The notes under the pieces: model-generated
Databases searched by the model: none
Told to the model about the DNA's origin: nothing
The model's input: only the letters and a program-made list of their open reading frames with translations
In this document: positions 6,279 to 11,152 of the stretch, piece by piece
Layout: the number at the start of each line of letters is the position of its first letter
Numbering within the stretch: position 1 is the stretch's first letter
Position numbers and translations under genes: made by a program
Origin: Bacillota bacterium
Lineage (GTDB): Bacteria > Bacillota > Clostridia > Peptostreptococcales > Anaerovoracaceae
DNA length: 11,152 bases
Reading direction: 5' to 3'
NCBI GenBank assembly: GCA_017549385.1
Contig: JAFYUX010000130.1
Location: 1-11,152, forward strand

Positions 6279-8615
6279 TTAGATCTCCCTTGCTACTGAG
6301 TGTTTTACTCTGTCGTTTACTTCTGAACGCTTTGCGTTGTTGAAACGATCAACTGTACCTACGAGGTAACCTGTGATACGTCTGATACGTTCGAAGTTGA
6401 GTGTTCCTTCTTCTTCTACACGACCGCACTTTGGGCATTCGTTATCGATAATACCTGTGTAGCCGCATACTGGGTCTCTGTCAACTGGATGGTTGATTGA
6501 GCCGTAACCGATACCGCTTTCCTTCATGCAGCGAACAACTGCTTCGAAGGCGTCAAGATTTTTGAGCGGATCGCCATCCATTTCGATGTAAGAAATGTGA
6601 CCACCGTTTGTGAGTGAGTGGTATGGACCTTCTAACTTGATCTTGTCAAAAGCGGAAATATTATGATATACAGGCACGTGGAAAGAGTTAGTGTAGTAAT
6701 CTCTATCTGTTACGCCTGGGATGTTGCCGTACTTTTCTCTGTCAATCTTTACGAAACGACCTGAGAGACCTTCTGCAGGTGTTGCGATGAGAGAGAAGTT
6801 AAGGTTTGTCTTTTTGACCTGTTCGTCACAACGCTTTCTCATAAAGCCGATGATATCGAGACCGAGGTTCTGCGCTTCTGCAGATTCGCCGTGATGCTTG
6901 CCGATGAGAGCCTTGAGACATTCTGCAAGACCGATGAAACCAACAGTGAGTGTACCGTGCTTGAGTACTTCGCCAACTGTGTCTTCTGGTCCAAGCTTTT
7001 CTGAATCCATCCAGATGCCCTGACCCATAAGGACTGGGAAGTTTTTAACCTTTTTGCTGCTCTGGATACGGAGACGTTCTGTAAGCTGATCAAATACGAG
7101 AGTCATCTTTCTGTCGAGATCTTCGAAGAAGATATCTACGTCACCCTTTGCCTTGATAGCAAGACGTGGGAGGTTGATAGATGTAAAGCTGAGGTTACCT
7201 CTGCCGCTAGTTACTTCTCTCGTAGGATCGTTTGCGTTACCGATAACTCTTGTTCTGCAACCCATATACGCTACTTCTGTGTTTGGCTGACCTTCCTTGT
7301 AGTATGCGATGTTGTGAGGTGCATCGAGGAATGAGAAGTTAGGGAAAAGTCTCTTTGCAGAAACCTTCATAGCCATCTTGAAGAGGTCGTAGTTTGGATC
7401 TTCTGGGTTATAATTGATACCTTCCTTTACCTTGTAAATGTGGATTGGGAAGATAGGAGTTTCGCCGTGACCAAGACCTGCGTATTCTGCCTTTAAGATA
7501 GACTCAACTACGAGACGACCTTCTGGAGATGTGTCTGTACCGTAGTTTACAGATGAGAATGGGATCTGTGCGCCTGCTCTTGAGTGCATTGTGTTGAGGT
7601 TATGGATGAATGCTTCCATAGCCTGATATACTGCACGTCTGATTTCCTTGTCAGCATGCTTTCTTGCAAAGCTCTGTGCTCTGAGAACGTTTTCAGCACC
7701 TACGATAGCAGCAAGCTTTTCAGCTTCTTTTTCTGTATAACCGTTATCGTCTGCCATAACTGGAACGAGACCTGTAGCTTCTTTGATCTCAGCCATCATA
7801 GCCTTTGCAAGTTCTTCGCCATTATCGTCATCCTGAAGGATGTCGATAATCTTTGCAAGATTTTCTCTGTATTTCTTGATATATGTCTTTCTTACGCCAG
7901 GTGCCATTGCGTAGTCAAAGTTTGGAATACTCTGACCGCCGTGCTGGTCGTTCTGGTTACTCTGGATTGCGATACAAGCAAGAGCTGAGTAAGTCTGAAT
8001 ATCGTTTGGTTCACGGATAAAGCCATGACCTGTAGAGAAACCACCTTCGAAGAGTTTAACGAGATCGATCTGACAGCATGTTGTAGTAAGTGTCAGGAAG
8101 TCGAGATCGTGAATGTGGATATCACCAGTGATATGAGCATTTGCATGCTTAGGATCGAGAACGTACATTTCATAGAACTGCTTTGCACCTTCTGAACCAT
8201 ACTTGAGCATAGTACCCATAGCAGTATCGCCATCGATATTTGCATTTTCACGCTTAATGTCGTTTTCTGCAGCATCTCTAAATGTAAGATCTTCGTAGAT
8301 CTTCATGAGCTTTGTGTTCATGCTGCGGACTCTTGTACGTTCCGCTCTGTAAAGAATATACTCTTTTGCAGTACGGGCATGACCGTTTTCGATAAGAACC
8401 TTTTCTACTGCGTCCTGTACCTGTTCTACTGTAGGCTCTGCGATACCAAGAGTCTCAGTGAGATAATCAACTACACGATCAGCAAGAACCTCTGCTGTCG
8501 TTTTATCCTGACCACCCAGAACCTGAGCAGCCTGATAAATGGCATTGGAGATCTTTGTCACATCGAACGGAACATGTCTGCCGTCTCTTTTAACAATTGT
8601 CTTTATAGTTCCCAT
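6279..8615 (-). CDS. nrdD: Anaerobic (class III) ribonucleoside-triphosphate reductase
   Basis: Reduces ribonucleoside triphosphates to deoxy forms without oxygen, using a glycyl radical made by NrdG. Of 778 residues, the first 95 or so are one ATP-cone (VKRDGRHVPFD at 8-18) for allosteric control by ATP/dATP. The catalytic barrel has TTTCCQID (177-184) and the thiyl-radical Cys453 in MGCRTRV (451-457). The C-terminal RITGYLVG motif (746-753) holds the predicted radical Gly749. A zinc-binding region precedes it with Cys717, Cys727 and Cys730; the position of the fourth cysteine in E. coli (CxxC) is Asp714 here. ATG at 8615 follows AAGGAA with a 6-nt gap. It is first in the operon with nrdG, behind a promoter covered by NrdR boxes. 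Confidence 0.97.
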   Translation of the reverse strand: MGTIKTIVKRDGRHVPFDVTKISNAIYQAAQVLGGQDKTTAEVLADRVVDYLTETLGIAEPTVEQVQDAVEKVLIENGHARTAKEYILYRAERTRVRSMNTKLMKIYEDLTFRDAAENDIKRENANIDGDTAMGTMLKYGSEGAKQFYEMYVLDPKHANAHITGDIHIHDLDFLTLTTTCCQIDLVKLFEGGFSTGHGFIREPNDIQTYSALACIAIQSNQNDQHGGQSIPNFDYAMAPGVRKTYIKKYRENLAKIIDILQDDDNGEELAKAMMAEIKEATGLVPVMADDNGYTEKEAEKLAAIVGAENVLRAQSFARKHADKEIRRAVYQAMEAFIHNLNTMHSRAGAQIPFSSVNYGTDTSPEGRLVVESILKAEYAGLGHGETPIFPIHIYKVKEGINYNPEDPNYDLFKMAMKVSAKRLFPNFSFLDAPHNIAYYKEGQPNTEVAYMGCRTRVIGNANDPTREVTSGRGNLSFTSINLPRLAIKAKGDVDIFFEDLDRKMTLVFDQLTERLRIQSSKKVKNFPVLMGQGIWMDSEKLGPEDTVGEVLKHGTLTVGFIGLAECLKALIGKHHGESAEAQNLGLDIIGFMRKRCDEQVKKTNLNFSLIATPAEGLSGRFVKIDREKYGNIPGVTDRDYYTNSFHVPVYHNISAFDKIKLEGPYHSLTNGGHISYIEMDGDPLKNLDAFEAVVRCMKESGIGYGSINHPVDRDPVCGYTGIIDNECPKCGRVEEEGTLNFERIRRITGYLVGTVDRFNNAKRSEVNDRVKHSVAREI

Positions 8616-8776
8616 AGCCTGTTCCTTCCAAAATAATTTGCTTTATACACACTTTTCAACGTAAAAATTTAATAATTGCATAACCTAAACGGTTTGTAAC
8701 CGTCATTTCTTCGTCTTGCGCCTTACAGTTTGATGACAGCAAGAGAGCAGACTCCTCCCGTCACACCCAAACGCGC
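8616..8776 (-). other. Long nrdD leader with hairpins
   Basis: About 160 nt lie between the predicted transcription start and the nrdD ATG. Inverted repeats visible on the minus strand are TCTTGC/GCAAGA (8739-8744 with 8714-8719) and ACGGTT-ACA-AACCGT (8703-8689). A GTCAT/ATGAC pair could form an alternative long-range stem. No known riboswitch motif and no convincing leader peptide with a ribosome binding site was seen. The last 20 nt hold the nrdD ribosome binding site. Confidence 0.45.
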
Positions 8777-8789
8777 GAATATATTGTAT
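8774..8789 (-). promoter_or_regulatory. Proximal NrdR box (partial match)
   Basis: Plus-strand CGCGAATATATTGTAT shares the AATATATTGT core with the perfect box at 8806-8821 and matches it at 11 of 16 positions. The two centres are 32 bp apart, about three helical turns, the usual spacing of paired NrdR boxes. It overlaps the -10 of the nrdD promoter. Confidence 0.75.
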
Positions 8790-8811
8790 CGCATTTTTAA
8801 CACAAACACAA
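8783..8811 (-). promoter_or_regulatory. nrdDG promoter
   Basis: On the minus strand TTGTGT (8806-8811), a 17-nt spacer and TACAAT (8783-8788) form a promoter. The -35 lies inside the distal NrdR box and the -10 inside the proximal one, which would give direct repression by occlusion. Predicted start near 8776. Confidence 0.65.
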
Positions 8812-8821
8812 TATATTGTGT
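8806..8821 (-). promoter_or_regulatory. Distal NrdR box (perfect palindrome)
   Basis: ACACAATATATTGTGT is a perfect palindrome (18 bp including the flanking A and T) and matches the NrdR box consensus ACACWATATATWGTGT. NrdR is the ATP-cone/zinc-ribbon repressor of ribonucleotide reductase genes in most bacteria; its gene is not in this window. Confidence 0.9.
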
Positions 8822-8822
8822 T

Positions 8823-9016
8823 ATTTTATATTAAATTTTTTTCAGCCACAGATATATATAGCCGATTTACGTTGGAGTATCAAGGCTGGCACAATGTGCA
8901 CCCACTTTTACCTAGTTACATCATATCCCATACCACCGCCAAAAACTGTTGCAACGGCACCACTTTTTATACTATATATATTATTCCCCTACAAAAGAAA
9001 TATAGACACAATAAAA
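8823..9016. other. Intergenic stretch with no supported gene
   Basis: Together with the nrdD leader and the cbiET 3' region this makes 472 bp without a gene. The part here is AT-rich at both ends and more GC-rich in the middle (8870-8965). Open frames on the plus strand run across it but lack a ribosome binding site and have biased, low-complexity composition. A minor inverted repeat, GCAC/GTGC, lies near 8888-8900. I recognise no RNA gene or mobile element. Confidence 0.5.
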
Positions 9017-9052
9017 CCCGGACCGCAAAAGCATCGGCTTTTGAAATCCGGG
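9012..9052 (-). terminator. Rho-independent terminator after cbiET
   Basis: On the minus strand an outer stem, CCCGGA/TCCGGG (9047-9052 with 9017-9022), and an inner stem, CAAAAGC/GCTTTTG (9037-9043 with 9026-9032), are separated by a 3x3 internal loop and capped by 4 nt. They are followed by TTTTA. The hairpin begins 35 nt after the cbiET stop codon. Confidence 0.85.
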
Positions 9053-9087
9053 ATATATTTCATCAATATAAACTTTTTTATATGTAA

Positions 9088-10296
9088 TTACATCTTAAAA
9101 TCAGCCTTAATTACGAATACAGGATCACTGTTCTGAATCAGGCTACGCTCCTGCTCTGTACGAAGCTTTGATGCAGAAACCTGAGTATACTCAATCTTAA
9201 GTGCTTTTTTTCCACTGAGCATAACAACAGAAGAACCGATGTTTTTCATAGAAACAAGATTAATAACCAGTCTGAAGTCCTTGCCTGCCGCCTTATTTTT
9301 TGCGATGACTCCGTCAACAATCTCCTCAAGACTGCCATCAGAACCGCCGATAAATACCAGGTCCGCAGCAGGAAGATCCTTGAGAACAGCTGGAGCTGTA
9401 CCTGCAATAATCTCAACATTGTCTGCCATCATATTTTTGCAGTTTCTTTCTAAAAGATCGATTGCAGATTCGTCACATTCTACAGCATATACTGTACCTC
9501 TGTAAGCAGCATATGCAGCTTCGATGGCAACAGAACCTGTACCTGCACCGATATCATAAACGATACTATCCGGAAGTACTCTAAGAGTGGACATTGCGAT
9601 AGCTCTTACTTCCTTTTTAGTCATAGGTACATCGCCGCGCTCGAAGAGCTCGTCAGCAAGGCCTGACGGGATACGGCTATCAGCTTCTTCGTTGATGATA
9701 AGGATAACAGCAAGATTGTCGAACTGTTTTTCTGCAAGTTCTGAAGCTGTACCAGATGTAATCTTTTCGTCTGCATAAGAGAGACGTTCACCTACATAAA
9801 CAGGAAGGTCACCATAACCAAACTGGCAGAGCTTTACAAGAAGCTGAGAAATATTTCCGTCCGTCAGGACAAATGTCTTTTTGTTTCTGCGAACTTCTGA
9901 AACGATATTTATCTTTCTGTCAGCTGCTGCTAAAACTTCAGCATCGTTCCATGACTTGCCAATGGCACTGCAGAAATAAGAAACAGAAGATACGCCAGGA
10001 AGCACCTTTGGAGAAAACTCTGCAAGTGCTTCAGCAAGATAAGCAGCACCACTGTAGAGACCTGGATCTCCAGATACAAGAACTGCAAACTTTTCGCCTT
10101 CTGTGTTTTTGATAAGTTCTGCTACAATCTGACCACTGTAGTCACTAATCATCTTTTTACCAAGATGCGCAAAAGACTCAAGCATACGCTTTTCGCCAAT
10201 AAGCACATCCGCATTTTCTATAGCACGTATTACCTGTACCGTAGCAGTATCAGGATTACCCATACCGATACCGGCAATAATCACTTCTTTTCCCAT
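9088..10296 (-). CDS. cbiET: Precorrin C5,15-methyltransferase (decarboxylating), CbiE-CbiT fusion
   Basis: Two enzymes of the corrin ring pathway in one 402-residue chain. The N-terminal CbiE half (about 1-205) is a tetrapyrrole methylase: GIGMGNPDT (9-17), VSGDPGLYSGA (74-84) and LPGVSSVSYF (99-108), methylating C5 of cobalt-precorrin-7. The C-terminal CbiT half (about 220-402) is a class I SAM methyltransferase: VPMTKKEVRA (223-232), YDIGAGTGSVAIEAA (247-261), AVECDESA (271-278) and FIGGSDG (315-321). It methylates C15 and decarboxylates the acetate side chain of cobalt-precorrin-6B. The same order is found in aerobic CobL; in an anaerobe the cobalt-first route is expected. ATG at 10296 lies 6 nt after the upstream stop codon, with GGGGGT overlapping that stop as the probable ribosome binding site. 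No other cobalamin gene is in the window. Confidence 0.93.
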   Translation of the reverse strand: MGKEVIIAGIGMGNPDTATVQVIRAIENADVLIGEKRMLESFAHLGKKMISDYSGQIVAELIKNTEGEKFAVLVSGDPGLYSGAAYLAEALAEFSPKVLPGVSSVSYFCSAIGKSWNDAEVLAAADRKINIVSEVRRNKKTFVLTDGNISQLLVKLCQFGYGDLPVYVGERLSYADEKITSGTASELAEKQFDNLAVILIINEEADSRIPSGLADELFERGDVPMTKKEVRAIAMSTLRVLPDSIVYDIGAGTGSVAIEAAYAAYRGTVYAVECDESAIDLLERNCKNMMADNVEIIAGTAPAVLKDLPAADLVFIGGSDGSLEEIVDGVIAKNKAAGKDFRLVINLVSMKNIGSSVVMLSGKKALKIEYTQVSASKLRTEQERSLIQNSDPVFVIKADFKM

Positions 10297-10302
10297 GTAT
10301 GT

Positions 10303-11151
10303 TTACCCCCAAACGAAAGTCTGATTTGTATTTTTTCTCGTGGCCTGAGACTGAATCTTGAGTTCCATACCGCCACCATTAAGTGACATATTTATAGAAC
10401 CGCCATCTGCTCTGCTGCTCTGAGTCATAACAAGCTCGAACATAGCAAGTGGATCATCAAGATACATCTTTATATTCATGTCAGCTCCGCTGACTTTTCC
10501 ATTTGAATCTTTTTTAATTGTGATATTACCTGTGATGCCCATGTCAACTAAAGCTGAGCTGAGTTCCTCAGCAGAAGCAAACGAAGTTGAATCAAAATTA
10601 GCAGTGTATGTATTTCCGTTCTTTTCGAAAGCCTGGTCACCAAATACTCTCTTTGCAACTTCGTATGATGCCACCAGCTGATCATAAGTATCTATAGTAT
10701 AGTCATCTTCTGATACAGAAATAAACTCATCCAGAACAGCTGTCATATCAGAGTTTCCTGTTACAGCCATATCAAAAACAGAATCTAGACCAGAAATACC
10801 TCCAACGACTGCAGTCGCAGCATCCTGCCACTGGCCTTCTGGTGTAATACCCTCAAGCTGAATTTCTGAAATACCTGCATCAGCATCAGCACGGAGCTTA
10901 CCTGTAGTGCCTACTTTTTCTGCACCAGATTCTATAGTCATATTAACATCAAGAAGTGACTGACTGCCCTTCAAAAGGCCTGATGTTTTCATAGTAACAT
11001 CTGCATCCTGAGATAAATCTCCTGCATTTGCATGCATACATACTGTCATGTCACCATTTACCTGATATGTTTTGCTGATATCAGGATTGAGGGACTCTGT
11101 TGCAAGCAGAAGCGAAAAATCATTTTCGAGATTTTTATATATTTTTTCTTT
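10303..11151 (-). CDS. Beta-rich protein of unknown function, 5' end outside the window
   Basis: The frame stays open from the TAA at 10303-10305 to the right edge, giving 282 visible residues, so the true start lies outside. The Met at 11049 is internal: it has no good ribosome binding site, and upstream residues such as LNPDISKTYQVNGDMTV continue the same style. The sequence alternates polar and hydrophobic residues in short strands (NMTIESG, NITIKKDSNGK, DMNIKMYLDD, SINMSLNGGGMELKIQ), is rich in Asp, Ser, Gly and Thr, and has only one cysteine in the visible part. This resembles secreted or lipid-anchored beta-sheet proteins of Firmicutes, but no signal peptide is in view and I cannot name the family. 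It precedes cbiET by 6 nt, so the two are very probably co-transcribed. Confidence 0.8.
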   Translation of the reverse strand, partial: KEKIYKNLENDFSLLLATESLNPDISKTYQVNGDMTVCMHANAGDLSQDADVTMKTSGLLKGSQSLLDVNMTIESGAEKVGTTGKLRADADAGISEIQLEGITPEGQWQDAATAVVGGISGLDSVFDMAVTGNSDMTAVLDEFISVSEDDYTIDTYDQLVASYEVAKRVFGDQAFEKNGNTYTANFDSTSFASAEELSSALVDMGITGNITIKKDSNGKVSGADMNIKMYLDDPLAMFELVMTQSSRADGGSINMSLNGGGMELKIQSQATRKNTNQTFVWG

Positions 11152-11152
11152 A

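Noticed and set aside
7584..7988. Plus-strand 134-codon open frame opposite nrdD
   Set aside because: An antisense shadow of a highly conserved nrdD region; Cys/Ser/Phe-rich translation with no start signals.
8722..8793. Minus-strand short ORF across the nrdD promoter and leader (ATG near 8793 to TAA near 8722) as a leader peptide
   Set aside because: Its ATG lies upstream of the predicted -10, so it would not be on the transcript, and the later in-frame GTG lacks a ribosome binding site.
8908..8964. Minus-strand 18-codon stretch reading SGAVATVFGGGMGYDVTR before a stop, which looks like a gene tail
   Set aside because: The open frame is short (a stop lies about 10 codons upstream), has no start codon or ribosome binding site before the late Met, and matches no family I recognise. 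It could be a decayed remnant but cannot be supported.
8816..9136. Two overlapping plus-strand open frames between nrdD and cbiET (106 and 89 codons)
   Set aside because: No ribosome binding site, composition typical of AT-rich noncoding DNA, one runs into cbiET and both cross the cbiET terminator and begin inside the NrdR box.
10303..11049. Reading the last gene as complete from the Met at 11049
   Set aside because: The frame continues open to the window edge with protein-like sequence, and that Met has no usable ribosome binding site, so the gene is truncated by the window rather than starting there.

Overview
The window looks like chromosomal core DNA of an anaerobic, low-to-moderate-GC Firmicute of the Clostridia type. 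The supporting signs are an oxygen-sensitive class III ribonucleotide reductase with its radical-SAM activase, an anaerobic-type cobalamin biosynthesis enzyme (CbiE-CbiT fusion), a cobalamin-dependent methionine synthase split into two genes, strong GGAG-type ribosome binding sites and classic hairpin-plus-T terminators. The species cannot be read from the sequence alone. I see no transposon, phage, CRISPR or toxin-antitoxin signal.

Left edge (1-220): no gene. On the minus strand there are two tandem promoters with -35 boxes TTGACG and TTGACA, 17-nt spacers and A-rich UP-like tracts. They are followed by a leader holding the ATTGAAAACTACATAG-type sequence typical of rRNA leaders, so a stable-RNA operon, most likely rRNA, is predicted to start here and run off the left edge. 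Next (221-1012, minus) is hisA of the eukaryotic type. A divergent promoter region separates it from the methionine synthase pair on the plus strand: a free-standing reactivation-domain protein (1178-1888) and a MetH lacking that domain (1979-4396), closed by a very strong terminator that also serves the convergent gap gene.

Centre and right (4475-11152): all minus strand. A single-gene gap unit (GAPDH) has its own extended -10 promoter. The nrdDG operon has TAA and ATG directly abutting, a terminator behind nrdG, and in front a promoter whose -35 and -10 lie inside two NrdR boxes 32 bp apart, followed by a roughly 160-nt leader with hairpins. Behind a further terminator is an operon containing a beta-rich protein of unknown function (its 5' end outside the window) and, 6 nt later, cbiET.

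Metabolic links: CbiET helps build the corrin ring that MetH uses as cofactor. MetH makes methionine, the source of S-adenosylmethionine, which is consumed by CbiE/CbiT, by NrdG (radical SAM) and probably by the MetH reactivation protein. GAPDH and HisA are housekeeping enzymes. The less ordinary points are the eukaryotic-type HisA, the split MetH with a four-cysteine tail on its reactivation partner, the altered coenzyme loop of GAPDH, and the NrdR-box/promoter overlap. I did not find a clearly undescribed system.
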